From the NCBI GenBank assembly GCA_947561715.1, contig OX387205.1, forward strand, positions 3,229,001 to 3,293,000: a stretch of 64,000 bases of DNA, given 5' to 3'. This DNA comes from Ascidia mentula (lineage: Eukaryota; Chordata; Ascidiacea; Phlebobranchia; Ascidiidae). A model generated the notes under the pieces. The model saw nothing but the letters and a program-made list of their open reading frames with translations, searched no databases and was not told where the DNA came from. The translations under genes and the position numbers were made by a program. Shown here piece after piece: positions 1 to 12,163 of the stretch. Within the stretch, counting starts at the first letter, position 1; every line of letters begins with the position of its first letter.

Positions 1-947
1 ATAAAAGTTTTGTTTGTTTGTTGTATTTGGTTCAATTTCTTTGGCATAACACTTGGACACAATACCAAAAACATTTAGGTGGAACAAATCGCACATCAAT
101 GGAAAATCCGATGAATGTTTAATGGACAAACTAAGGAGTCGTCTAGATATAACGCAAAAATTGAAGCAGACCCTGCTAAAAAGTGACTAAATTAAACATA
201 AAAGCTGATCACAACGAGGGAAGCTCTTTTTAGGTTCGAGTCAAAATTGGCTGCTGGGTTCTCTGTCTCTCTCTCTGTCTCTCTCTCTCTCTCTTTTCTG
301 ACTCTCTTTGTCTATCTGTATCGCCTTCCGCTTGACATATGAATTAGAAGCTATACTGTCTTGTTTGGAAAAATTACTGTGAATGTTGTACTCCCTATAT
401 CATTTTATTTGACACGTTATTTGCGGCACCTGAAGAAGCGAGATCAATCTCGCGAAAGCTCGTGCTAATAAAGTGGTTTCATAGTCAGTCCTTTATAAAA
501 GCAGTGCACAAGCAAGCAATATATTCCTATATGAAGTATTTGAGGAAACTTAAATGTTTAAACATTTAGAATGAATATACTGCTATTTTTGTTGCCAGGC
601 ATACTAATTAATCAGATTAATTTAGAATGAATCCTAGCAATTTATTCCATGGATTGCAGTAAATGTCGCAAATCGTAGTGACCTGGCCAACGGAGGGAAA
701 TGACTGGAAATCACGTCTCAAGCAAAAGTTACAACACGAAGAACTCTCACGTATTGGACTGGAAAATTCCATCATCCAAATTCACGTCACTGACAGAAAT
801 TATAAATTGCAATCTTCTCACGACCTGAAGTCCTGATATTTAATAAACGAAAGCATTGGTAGCTTTTAACCTTCTCATCTCACAAAATAGTTTGCAGGAA
901 AATATATGTATTGCTATAAATTGTTACTGATGCTGCCAGGCATATTT
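1..947. other. No gene seen
   Basis: I see no supported exon here. The stretch has a CT-rich microsatellite at 261-295. At about 430-475 there is a small stem-loop motif of the type CCTGAAGAAG ... GCGAAAGCT followed by an AATAAA-like run, which resembles the loops of the foldback repeats elsewhere in the window. Confidence 0.5.
261..295. repeat. CT microsatellite
   Basis: A run of CT dinucleotides interrupted by two CTGT steps. Confidence 0.9.
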
Positions 948-1130
948 ATTGCTTAATACTGCTCTTCTGGCAAACTTTATTGTATTTACGTTTCTCGACG
1001 TTTCGGCTATTATGCAACAGCCTTCATCAGGAGGAGGTATCTAAGTCTACCACAGTGGACGATTTGAGGCACATAAACGTCGAGAAACGTAAATACAATA
1101 AAGTTTGCCAGAAGAGCAGTATTAAGCAAT
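948..1130. repeat. Foldback element, 56-bp inverted arms
   Basis: The arms 948-1003 and 1075-1130 are perfect reverse complements around a 71-bp loop. The loop and inner arms contain a second smaller stem (AGCC/GGCT flanking a GAAACGTCG). A similar sequence (TATGTATTGCTAT) lies on both sides at about 905-917 and 1130-1142 and may be a target duplication. The element has no coding capacity. Confidence 0.85.
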
Positions 1131-2770
1131 ATGTATTGCTATGATTGGATACATCATTGTTTTTGTGTTTTGACTGACCCAAAACAACATTTTGGCAAAA
1201 TTCCTAACGTTCGAATGTTCTTTTAATGTGCTGATCATATGCAAGCGCATATTTTAAACCCCTTTTTAAGACAGATGAAGGTTCCCTTTATTTCTCTGCA
1301 TTTGAATTGATTTCATATGTTTTAAAGTCAGCATTGACCTTTATTGTGGCATTTTTAGAGAAGTAAATTTACCGTTTTCAACCAGTTGATATTTTCTACA
1401 AATCAAATTGTGAAGCTTAGCGCACGAAAATTTTCTACACCACCTTCTGTTTTAGTATAACCAGAAACTGGTCTTGATGAAAATGCTTTGCTGATATCAA
1501 AATGCAAACATTTTGCGTGGTGAAGTAAAAATGAAAAAGATGATCAAGCTAATTTAACAAAACAATTTGGGGATATTTGTGCATATTTTTCTGAAACTAG
1601 GAGTGAAGTTAATGTGGGATGGAGTGATTGTTTATATTTTTTTGTCATATAAAGCCTCGCAGGAAAATCAATATACGTGTACCACAACCTATATTCCATG
1701 GGCTGATATGTTATAAATGCTTTGCCAGTCCCTTCTTCTTTAGTGGGCAACGCTTCGCCATCCTAAAATTAAGGCGCGGCAAGTGTAACAAAGTACAAAC
1801 TTTATCGAGGGTCAAAGACTTCTTTTTTTGGTTTGAGTCTTGAACCTTTGCATCAGAACAAGGCCATGTAGGCATGAGCTTGCATTTGTCTTGCAAAAAA
1901 CGTCGACATTATAGCTTGGATCGACGAATAATGGCCTTTCCGCAGGAGTCAGCAAAAGTCAGCAAAGCGAACAGGAGTTGTAACCAAACAGAATGACCAT
2001 TTTTGTGTTGCTTAGCTGTCACGTGTTATGGATTTTATAATCTTTTAGAATCCATAAATTCCACAATAATTGCTTTTTCATTCAATAGTCACTGGAAATT
2101 CCGAAACCGTGAAAAACAACCACGACAATATCTTTGCAGGAATTCGTTTTAAGTTTTCTTGCAAAGCTGGCATTGTGCAAAGCGAACCGAATACATATTA
2201 CCCAAATAATTGACCTACTACATGGCGAAAAAGTTTTAGGAGGAGTGGCAGACCAAATCATGCCTGTACATAGGATTCCCTACAATGACGTTTGGTTTTT
2301 CAAACGTCATGTACATCTCGCGTTCTGCAAGACAATCAACTTGCACAAATGATCTCCAAACAAACAAATATTTTTTCATTACGTCATCAATAACCATTAG
2401 GTCATTCCAGTCGAACCGCGCATGAAGCAAACCGACTCCTCAGCAAAAATAGAATTGCACTTTGGAGTCGCACGAGCTATGTGACGTCACCAACCAGCAA
2501 ACGCTTTGGACAAAGAAGTTGTGAACGGTCTCTGTTCGCAAGCGCATCTTTAATTTCAAACACATGGTGTCCAATTCCAGTCTTTGATGTTTGTCTAAAT
2601 GATGATTCGGGGGACCAAACGCGCATATCACAATTTAGAAAAAGCCAGAGTAACTATAGTTTTTTGTTGCTTTATTTACAAAATTCCAACTCGATTACTT
2701 AAAGGGTGTTGAGTTTCGCTACCTTTTTAGCCGTATAAGCAGTGACAGTGCAAAATCATACACAGTCACA

Positions 2771-2818
2771 TCAAGCTACACTGGTGAGACCTTATAGGTC
2801 GAAATCTGTGAGCAGCTA
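2771..2818 (+). repeat. Decayed hammerhead-like repeat
   Basis: It contains a GACC..GGTC hairpin followed by GAAA, as in the intact ribozyme at 22649-22716. The core reads CTGGTGA in place of CTGATGA, and helix III is not formed. It is predicted inactive. Confidence 0.5.
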
Positions 2819-3156
2819 AAAATATAAAAAGGATCCGTTGGGTGTCTGTATTTTACTCGTAAAGTTTAAAAGTTGCCACAAAGAGCATATATTGCCCACA
2901 TGACTCTGATTGGCCTATCTTGCTTGAGTATCCATTCACACCAGTGGTACTTAACCAAGAGTGCTTGCACCTGGGGGTGCTGGCGACAGAATCTTTAGGT
3001 TTGGTCATTTAATATACTGCCTTACATCAATTAAAATGATTGCGATTACTGTTTAGTGATTTCAAAAGTATCACAGTCAAACTTTATCCTATGTTTATCT
3101 CATTCGTACGTAATATAGACGAAATAAAGTGTGGTTATCGAGATTTGAAAAATCAA

Positions 3157-3229
3157 GCTCCCGGTGAGGTTTGAACTCACGATCCTGGACTAACCAGGCC
3201 TAACGCTCTACCGAATGAGCTACGGGAGG
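3157..3229 (-). repeat. tRNA-derived SINE-like head
   Basis: On the minus strand this has a near-complete acceptor stem (CTCCCG with CGGGAG), a good D arm (GCTC/GAGC) and a good T arm (GTGAG TTCAAAC CTCAC), so box A- and B-like sequences are present. The anticodon arm does not form a 5-bp stem with a 7-base loop. Instead CCTGG/CCAGG pairs around 5 bases. Related shortened copies at 56819-56870 and 60911-60960 share flanks, which fits a tRNA-derived SINE and not a working tRNA gene. Confidence 0.6.
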
Positions 3230-4328
3230 TCAGCGGTTTCACAGGATATATTGTGGCCGAGGTACACTAGTGCGCAAGCGCACAACTTGCCTGGCAACCT
3301 TCGCATATACGTAGGGGATCTCCACCACCATAATGAGACAACGCAGTAACATTTCATGCAATGGCTATACACAACAACGTTTAGTTTGGTGCAAGTCTAG
3401 CAGCCAAAGGAACTATGTCAATATTTTTTAATTCAACCACAGAAATAGAAATCACTGATCTAAACAGACCCCAGCCCACACATTAGGGTGGTATACAAGC
3501 ACCCGCCCACTTTCGATCACACAGCTTACAAAATGTAGAGCAACAGCACACGCGACCGAGATTGGTTGGTCACTTATAGAACATACAACTGTGTCAATTG
3601 CGGACCGTATATTGGCATTTTAATTTTATTAGGTTCACAAATCTTGTCGATTATGTTTGAATGTACTGCTGTTAACTCGAGTATCAAGGATGGACTTCAG
3701 TATAAAAAATTCTGGTGAATTTGTTCTTGTTGTAAATTACTTCCGCATGAGTGTCAAGTATATTCGGATGTCATGGTCTGTTTCCAACCATTCCGATTGA
3801 TGTGGCGCTCAAAATATCCTTGAAAAAATTTGGCGTCCCGCACGAAAGAACCCAGTAAGACACACCAACCATCTAAAAAGGCTTTAACTCGCGGCGACTC
3901 GTAGGTTAAAGAAAAGTGTTTGTTTTACGAGTAAGAAGACCATGTGTACATTGTTTCCTCTTTCAAACTCGCGGTATTAGAGTTATCATGTTTCGTTGAG
4001 AGGCGTTTATTTTGTGCTGATCCTTAATAATGAGGCGGTCAAATTTCAGGCATAGACACTGTCCTTCTTCCCAACGGTGACGCTGTTTGTGTTGCTTCGT
4101 TGTCAAGCTGTCTCGTGCCGTTGGTTAGAGACAAAAGAATTTGAAAAGTTATTTGCTGTTGCCTTGCTGTTTTGGCCAATTTTCATTGCAATCAAACCAT
4201 TCACACGCGAAAACTGCAATCTATATTTTGTTTTTGATAATATATGTGACAGTTCGAGCAAAACCTTTTGAAAACACACAGCATACTATAGAAGTTCAAC
4301 ATAATTGTTTATAACATCTTGTTTGACT

Positions 4329-4885
4329 TTAAAATCCGATACTGCTCAAGAAATCTCCAACAACATCCGCTCCTTTCATACATAGTCCACCAGAAACTCC
4401 TGGTTTACCAATCACTATGACACCTTTGCAAGGATTAGATTTTAAATCGAACTATTTGACACAAACAAACTCCAATTACCAAAACCAGATTCCAATCTCA
4501 ATGCGAGATACTTATTAGACGGTGATTTGTATATCAACTCATCGCTTCCTGGTTCAACACGATCGTATATTTCTTGGTAACCCTCGATGGAGTCTGGTTT
4601 GTTAAACAATTCCGTCATCTGAAAATACAGTGTTACTAATAGGAACATCCTTAAAATCCACCTGTCGGTTACCGCGTGATAGTCAATTAACACTGGTGCA
4701 GGTGGGGCTTGATCATTTGGATATTTACCCCATGTGTTTCCTTTCGTATCAAACAGTATACATGCCTGATAGCCACCGTCTCCTACTGGTGAACAATGTT
4801 CTTCTAGCATGGCATCCCAGGCGCTCATTCCATTGGAGAATTTTACCAAACAGCCGACCAACACTAAGGCAGCCAACTTCCACAT
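4329..4885 (-). CDS. Secreted profilin-like protein, copy 1
   Basis: Proposed exons are 4885-4673, 4618-4480 and 4423-4329, joined GCG|gtaacc...cag|ATG and G|gtaatt...aaag|GT, giving 148 residues. Residues 1-19 (MWKLAALVLVGCLVKFSNG) look like a signal peptide. The rest matches profilin: SAWDAM near the start, ACILFDTKGNTWGKYP (the A-I-I..G..W strand region), and VIVIGKPGVSGGL near the C-terminus, close to the GKEGVHGGL region of vertebrate profilin. Without the leader the length is 129 residues, normal for profilin. Profilin binds actin monomers and poly-proline in the cytosol, so a leader is unexpected. The reading frame is open 15 codons further upstream, so the start could be earlier. A start at the internal Met20 would give an ordinary profilin, but copy 2 has Val there. 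The short introns are inferred from frame and from the paralogue. Confidence 0.75.
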
Positions 4886-7800
4886 GTTTTCGCCCGAAAC
4901 GAAATGTTTGTAATAAACTCTGCAATGCAAAACAATACTTTTGCTAAACCTTACAAGCAGTTCAATTTTCCAATGCCGGATAGAAGTGACCCAAGCTGCT
5001 TGACATCGTCAACGTATATACACCTTCGTGAAGGGCGAACGAGTCTGAACGGCGACTACAATCATCTCGTCCTAGATTTCGAACTATCGGCATCAAATTA
5101 CAATCGTCGTTGTTTTCCTCGAACCATGATTGGTGGATCCGAGCGTCCGAAAGCACAGGTTGTGACAAAACTAAATGTACGGCTGTGTTGGTCGATTGCG
5201 TTTATTTGTTTTTCTATCAATTACCCCCCCAAAAACATTAAGCAAAATTAACCTGCGTGTATCGGAAACAAGCCCGTGGGTGTAAAGCTATTATCAGTGT
5301 ACGGCCAGTTTATTATTTTCACTCTCTTTAATTTACACTTATCTACTCATGTAAATCTTTATCTGAGCGCCGGAAGAGTATATTTAATTTGGACGTTTAA
5401 AACTTATGGTATAAGTAAACTCACGACCATTTTATTACCTGTAATGGTTAATAGCTAATTGCTTTACCGTCAGAAACTTTCTAGACTATTTATATGCACT
5501 TTCGAGTCAAAAACAAAGGTTCGAGTCAAAATCTGTGGGCCTATAAATAGAATGTTTAACTCTTCCTTTTCTCCTGTTTGTACTTTCCCTCCTCTCTCTG
5601 CCTCTTCCTCTTCCTCTCTTTACCATTTTTTTCCTATATCTGTTTTAACAGCGGAAGGAGTAGGCTTACATCAGAAGAATCTCTTTTCTGTTTTGGGAAA
5701 TAAATGTACTTCCTATACTTTTCCATACCACTCGCAACAAGATAAGGGGGACAGTCCGCCTTCTGTGAACTCCCTGTTTTAAAGACTGCGTCACGCGGGA
5801 CCAACTAAATATTTGCAATAGCGTGACGCGAAAGTGTCGAACATTTCAATGAATACTGGTCATTTCTTTTACCTTTCAGTAAATGTCGTAAATTATAAAC
5901 ACCCAACGGAATGGAAAATTTGTAATTCTATCAGATCATGAGCAGAAGTTATGAAACTTCTCCCAAGAACTGAACACATGGCATGTCCATTATTACTCAC
6001 TTTCTAAACTGCCATTTAAATATAAGTCTCAGACAGAAATGAATAGTGACACTAGTTTTATTACGTCCTATTTTGGAGCTTTTTTTTGTAGTTGTTAACC
6101 ATCACTTTTAACATTATAGAGTTCGAGGGCACAGGAAAAATTATTGTAGTTACGAGATTCAGAATTATATTTTAGTTTACCACTTGAGTGGGAAATAGTG
6201 GGAAATAGTGGTAATTCCCCGAAAAAAGATGTTTGGCAAAGTTGTAACTCGGATTAATCCTCTCTGCCACAACCGTGTGTCCTTTACTGTGCATTGCAAC
6301 CAAGTTGGATCAGCCACTTCCGCAAAAAATTGTGGGCTTGTTAGATCTATGTTTTAATTCTTCTTGGACACACCAACAAAAAATGTTAGGCTCGTGTCGA
6401 TGAGGTTGTTATTTTGTTTCTGTTTTCTTACTCCTAAAAAGTAAAGTCACTTGCATGAAATATGTGTTTACCACAAGCAGCCAGTAGGTGTAAGGCCGAA
6501 AAGCGAATGCTCAGTCAGTGCTACTTTCCTTAGTTGAAAATGCTACGAACATATATAAAATCCTAATCCAAGTGTCACACGTGTAATAAAGTACACTTTC
6601 AAAAAGTTAAGCTAAATGCAGTAAATTCGCATAGGCTTTAATCAGCTTAAACCTTTCTGCATAACCATCATCATATTCCAATACACCTAATTATTGCTTT
6701 TCCGGAACATATTTGAATTTGAAGTTATAACATAAAGGTAAAAAATTGTACGTCAGGGTGATATATGCAGTCTTGTCAGAGGAGGACTACGTGTGCATTC
6801 CTACCACATCCACAGCCACCACTATCTTTTACTGCCACAAGCCTGGCATTCCATTGAAGCCCATCTTGACGACAACAGAAAGCTTTAGCCACCCATGCGC
6901 TCTCTGGGACGGCACGGTCGTATGTTTGTTTCGCTTCAATGACATCTGGTTCACCAAATAACGTCTTATATCTTACATATTATAATACCTTCTATTTGTG
7001 TATGACCGGGAACTCGTCTTGTTGAAAACGCTTTGCTGATATCAAAAATTTTGCGTGGTGTAGTTGAAATGAAGAAGAAGATAAGGCTAATTTAGCAATT
7101 CAATTTGGGGGTATTTGTGCATATTTGTCAATAACTGGGAGTGGAGTTAATGTGGGATGGAGTGATTGTTTATATTTTTCGTACCGCTGCAAAGTGGTGT
7201 CATATAAAGCACCGCATGAAAATGAATATACGTGTACCACAACCTATATTCCATGGGCGGATATGTTATAAATGCTTGCCCGTGTATTCTCCCCTTCTTT
7301 TTTAGTGGCCAATGCTTCGCCATCCTTAAATTAAGGCGCGGCAAGTGTAACAAAGAACATGTTTTACCGAGGGTCTAAGACTTCTTTTTTTGGTTTGAGT
7401 CTGGAAAGTTTGCATCAGGACAAGGCCATGCAAGCATTGGCAGGCATTTGTCTTGCTGCAAATGCTTTGCTGACATCGGCATTTCAAACACTCAGATCCA
7501 ATACTGCCATGCAACATCTTATGTTTACAACCGACAACAACTACTATTTTGTGTTGCTTAGCTGTCACGTGTTATGGATTTTACAATCCCATTGAATCCA
7601 TAAATTCAACAATAATTGCTTTTTCATGCAAATGTCAGTGGAAGTTCCGCGACCTTGACAACCAACCACTGCAATATCTTTGCAGGAATTCGTTGTCTGA
7701 ATATCGGATTTCCTTCAATGACGTTTGGTTTTTCAAACATCATGTACATTTCGCGTTCTGCAAGACAATCAACTTTCACGAATGACCTCCAAACAAACAA

Positions 7801-8228
7801 ATATTGTTTCATTACGTCATCAATAACCATTAGGTCATCCAAGTCGAACCGTGCATGAAGCAAACCGACTTTTCAGAAATAGAATTGCACTTAGGAGTCG
7901 CACGAGCTATGTGACGTCACCAACCAGCAGACGCTTTAGACAAAGAAGTTGTGAACGGTCTCTGTTCGCAAGCGCATCTTTTATTTCAAATACATGGTGT
8001 CCAATTACGGTCTTTGATGTTTGTCCTAAATGATGATTTGGGGGACCAAACGCGCATGTCACAATTTAGAAAGAGCCAGAGTAACTACAGTTTTTGTTGC
8101 TTTATTTACAAAATTCCAACTCGATTGCTTTTTCGTCAATGTAATCTAATTAATGCTTGAAGGGTTTTGAGTTTCGCTAACTTCTTAGTCATAAGCAGTG
8201 ACGGTACAATAACATACACAGTCACATC

Positions 8229-8275
8229 AAGTTGCACTGGTGAAACCTTTTGAGTTGAAACACAGTTACACATGG
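8229..8275 (+). repeat. Decayed hammerhead-like repeat
   Basis: It shares the GTTGCACTG.TGA start of the intact ribozyme at 22649-22716, but the core is CTGGTGA and helix II is broken. It sits at the same place in the large tandem duplication as the relic at 2771-2818, so it predates that duplication. Confidence 0.5.
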
Positions 8276-9327
8276 CGTCCCGCATTAAAGAACCAAAGGC
8301 AACGTGCACATCAAGGAACCGAATAAATTTGCTCTGTTCTTGACTCTTGTTTCCCATGTTTGGCCGATTGACCTGTGATTGGTGCTTTCGTACTGATTTA
8401 GACCCCGCTGTGTTTTAGCTGTTGCGCCAATTTGTACTATTTCGTCGCGTAATTTCTTTACCTTTGAGTTCCCTACTTTGTTTGTTTTATTTTCTGAAGA
8501 AGCTTAGTCGTTGGTACATACGAAACATCAGAAATACAAACTTTTCAAACAAAAAAGGTGTAGATTTGTTGTTTTTTCACCGGAAGAACGAATAGTTTAG
8601 TATATCAAACCTCTGTCGGGAGATTCTGAGAGTCAACAATGGCCCTAATATAGTGGTTGTTGTTGTGTCTATATTTAATTACTGTCGACACACTAACTTT
8701 CTAAAAGGGTTTTAGATCGCGGCGAGTTTCAGCGTTTGTGTTTCGATGGGTTTTGCTTTGGCCAGCACGGCCAGGTGGCCACCTTTCGTCACATGCAACC
8801 TGCCGCAACCCATCACCTCTCAGTGCGACTGGCTGCGACCCTACGACAGACGGTGATTCTACGTGAGGAAATCACCTTTACATGAGCGCCTGACTCGATA
8901 AGCTTTATGGTTTTATCGGATCCCATGCCATTTTATTTCTTTGTATATTGTTTATACACGTAGGTGCCTTTTATCGCAAAAACAAACATGATTTGTCGGT
9001 TGAAGAAAAGTTTGTTTTACGAGTAACATGGCCATGTGTGCATTGTTTCCTCTTTCAAACTCGCGGTATTAGAGTTATCAAGTTTCGTTGAGAGGCGTTT
9101 ATTTTGTACTGATCCTTAATACTGAGGCGGTCAAATTTCAGGCATATACACTGTCCTTCTTGCCAACGGTGACGCTGTTCGTGTTGCTTAGAGACAAAAG
9201 AATTTGAAAAGTTATTTGCTGTTGCCTTGCTGTTTCGGCCACTTTTTTTGCAATCAAAACATTCACACGCGGACACACTGCAATCTATATTTTGTTTGAT
9301 AATATATGTGACAGTTCGAGCAAAACC

Positions 9328-9584
9328 TTTTGAAAACACCAAATTTATTAAACTTGCCGTATCAGTCTATATGTGATAAATTCTTTCTCTGATTGGCACT
9401 CTTTTGCAAAAGACTGACTTTTGTATTGTAAATGGTACACAAGCTTTCGCGATTTTCCTTCGCTTCGTCAGGTGTAAATAAACACAATGCGATACAAAAA
9501 AACAAGCGCAAGGCGGTCGAAGAAAAAAGGCAAGTCAGTCTTTTGCAAAAGAGTGCCAATCAGAGAAAGAATTTTTGAAAACAC
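9328..9584. repeat. Foldback insertion with 12-bp direct repeats
   Basis: The arms 9379-9420 and 9532-9573 are reverse complements of 42 bp. The insert is bounded by TTTTGAAAACAC at 9328-9339 and 9573-9584. The matching site in copy 1 (about 4268-4279) has this 12-mer once and lacks the insert, so it arrived after the duplication. The loop contains a small CCTGACGAAG...GCGAAAGCT stem-loop on the minus strand. Confidence 0.85.
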
Positions 9585-9615
9585 ATAATTGTTTAAAGTA
9601 ACATCTTGTTTGACT

Positions 9616-10172
9616 TTAAAAAAATCCTATACTGATGAAATATTCTTCAATCGTACTCGCTCCTTTCATACATAATCCACCAGAAACTCCTGGTTTACCA
9701 ATCACTATGACACCTTTGCAAGGATTGGATTTTGAATCGAAATATTTGCCACAAACAAACTCCAATTACCAAAACCAGATTGCAATCTCATTGCAAGATA
9801 CTTTGTCGGTGATTTGTAGATTAATTCATCGCTGCCTGGTTCAACACGTTCGTATGTTTCTTGGTAGCCCTTGATGGAGTTTGGTGTTTCAAACAATTCC
9901 CTAATCTAAAAATTCAGTGTTATTAACAAGAACATCCACAAAATCCACCTGTCGGTTACCGCGACAGAGTCTTCTAACATTGGTGCAGGTGGGACTTGTT
10001 CTGCTGGATATTTAGCCCATGTGATTCCCTGTATATCAAATAGTATACATGCCTGAAAGTCATCTTTTGTTAATGCATAACAATGATGGCTTAGCATGGC
10101 ATCCCAGCTGGCCACTCCATTGGAGAATTTTACCAAACAACCGACCAACATTAAGGCAGCCAATTTCCACAT
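9616..10172 (-). CDS. Secreted profilin-like protein, copy 2
   Basis: Proposed exons are 10172-9960, 9905-9770 and 9713-9616, giving 148 residues, the same length and exon structure as the gene at 4329-4885. The first intron contains an in-frame stop in this copy, which supports splicing in both copies. The leader (MWKLAALMLVGCLVKFSNG) is almost unchanged, while the following profilin core has diverged (VASWDAMLSHHC against MSAWDAMLEEHC). The codon that would start an ordinary profilin is Val here, so translation must begin at the leader Met or upstream. The C-terminus keeps VIVIGKPGVSGGLCMKGA. Its actin or poly-proline binding cannot be judged from the sequence alone. Confidence 0.75.
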
Positions 10173-11660
10173 GTTTTTGCCGAAAACAAAATGTTTGTGA
10201 CAGACTCTGCAATGCAAAACAATACTTGTAACCGCAGCCTTTTAATTTAAAGCTGTGGTGTGTTGTCTCTCTACTCATACGCACTTCCCCACTTATTTAT
10301 TGTATTGATGTGGTCAAGTTTGTAAACGTAAGGTTTTCTGCAAAAAACTACATAAATATATAAAATACACAATTGACAGAATAAGCCACACTTACCGACA
10401 GTAGGGCCTTAACGCAGCAACAAAAAACGTTCGCTTTGAAATGGGTACTATAAGCGCAGACACGCGAGTAATCAAGCCTAAAAGCGGGAGTTATTTGGTT
10501 GCGTTCAAGACGCAAAACTTTGGCGATAACAATACTTATGCTAAACCTTACAAGCAGTTCAATTTTCCAATGCCGGATAGAAGTGACCCAAGCTGCTTGA
10601 CATCTTCAACGCACATACACCTTGTGAAGGGCAAACGAGTCTGAACGGTGAGTACAATCATCTCGTCCGAGATTCCAAACTATCGGCATCAAATTACAAC
10701 CGTCGTTGTTTCTTTGAACCATGATTGGTGGATCCGTGCGTCCGAAAGCACAGGTTGTGACAAAACAAAATGTACGGCTGTGTTGGTCGATTGCGTTTAT
10801 TTGTTTTGTTACCAATTACCTTCCAAAAAAACATTAAGCAAAATTAACCTGCTTGTATCGCGAACAAGCACGAGGGTGTAAAGATATTATCAGTGTACGG
10901 CCAGTTTATTCTTTTTTCTTTCATGATTAATAGCTAATTGCTTTGCTGTCAGAAACTTTCTAAACGATTTAAATGCACTTTAAAAAGGTTCGAGTCAAAT
11001 ATCTGTGGGCCAATAAATAGAATCTTTATCTCCTCCTTCTCTCCCGTTTGTTCTTTCCCTCCTCTCTCTGTCCCTACCTCTCCCTCTCCTTACCATTTTT
11101 TTACTTCTATCGGTTTTAAAAGCGGAAGGAGTAGCTCTATACTTCCCGCAACAAGATAAGGGGGACACTACGCCTACAGTGAACTCCCATTTTTGAAGAC
11201 TAGTCCACGCGACAATCTAAATATTTTTCACAGCGCGATGCGAATGTTTCGAAAATTTAAATAAATAACCTACTGGTCATTTCTCTTACGTTTCAGATAA
11301 TGCCGTAAATCATGAGTATCCGACCAACGGCATCGTACGCAAGCCATTGCAACCAAGCTGGATCAGCCACTTCCATATCAATGGGCTTGTTAGACCAATG
11401 TTTAATTCTTCTTGGACACACCAACTGCTTGTCGGGAAAATGTTAGGGTCGTGTCAATGAGGTTGTTTTTTTATCTAAAGCCCGTAGGTGTGGGTGTAAG
11501 GCTGAAAGGCCAATGCACAATCAGATCTCCTTTTCTTGGTGGACAATGGGCTCCTACAAAATCCTGATGTAAGTGTCGCACGTGCAATAAAGTTTTAAAA
11601 AGTTAAGGTAACTCCAGTAAATTGATTCGCTTTAGGCTTTAGTCAGCTCAGGTTTAATTT

Positions 11661-12163
11661 TTATGGCCAAGGGCTGTAACTGGCTGGATACACGTGGTAC
11701 ATCTGGCACGAATATCCCGAATTAACTATGTGTTTGCTTTTTTGAATTTATGAGTAATTTTTGCTAAAAAATAATTGAATTAAAAAACCTGAAACGAGGT
11801 GAGAATGGGTTAAAAAAGAAATATTAAAATCACCATTGTGACGACACTGACAAACATACGCTTCTGTTGGTCAAAGATTGCGTAGAACAGTTGGGTCTTG
11901 CTAACAGTGTACACGATTTAAAGTACAATGAGTAATTCACTAAATCTTTGCTGTATATATACAGAGAGCAAGGCCCAACTATTCTAATTGAGGCAAGAGT
12001 GAAGGGTGAAGACAGACAAGAGACAACAAGCAAATACATTGTGCCCGTTGATGTTTGACAACATAACGCATTGATTAGTCTTTCTTTAACTTTTGTTTTT
12101 TGGGTAATTAGGTAGTTCTGTGTGTTACAGGAGCTCTATATATTTAAACTAAGTTGCATAAAG
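11661..12163. other. Upstream region of NCS-1
   Basis: No exon is seen. A pyrimidine/T-rich tract followed by TGTGTTACAG at about 12121-12130 ends 33 bases before the NCS-1 start codon. In an ascidian this could be a 5' UTR splice acceptor or a spliced-leader trans-splice site. That is inference. Confidence 0.3.

Larger units (their letters stand above)
1450..6650. repeat. Tandem segmental duplication, copy 1
   Basis: This block is collinear with about 6985-11660. Matching stretches include 1540-2720 with 7070-8165, 3900-5240 with 9000-10860, 5440-5860 with 10930-11290, and about 6290-6640 with 11345-11655. Similarity is patchy, with many small indels, so the duplication is not recent. The only gene recognised in it is the minus-strand profilin-like gene at 4329-4885. 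The remaining stretches longer than 300 bases (1450-4328 and 4886-6650) hold a tRNA-like SINE piece and a decayed hammerhead-like repeat but no convincing exon. Many short ORFs here recur in the other copy on both strands, which reflects the duplication and not coding constraint. Confidence 0.85.
6985..11660. repeat. Tandem segmental duplication, copy 2
   Basis: This is the partner of about 1450-6650 and carries the second profilin-like gene at 9616-10172. Relative to copy 1 it has gained a foldback insertion at about 9340-9584 and lacks the tRNA-like repeat of copy 1. Apart from the profilin gene I see no supported exon between 6985 and 9615 or between 10173 and 11660. The unduplicated spacer 6651-6984 has one short open frame and nothing recognisable. 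Confidence 0.85.

Noticed and set aside
985-1095. A second hammerhead ribozyme in the foldback loop (minus strand)
   Set aside because: CTGATGA and GAAAC flank a GGCT/AGCC stem, but there is an extra A before helix II and no pairing for helix I.
3157-3229. A possible tRNA gene
   Set aside because: The D and T arms are good but the anticodon arm cannot form a 5-bp stem with a 7-base loop, and related truncated copies occur elsewhere, so a SINE-like repeat is more likely.
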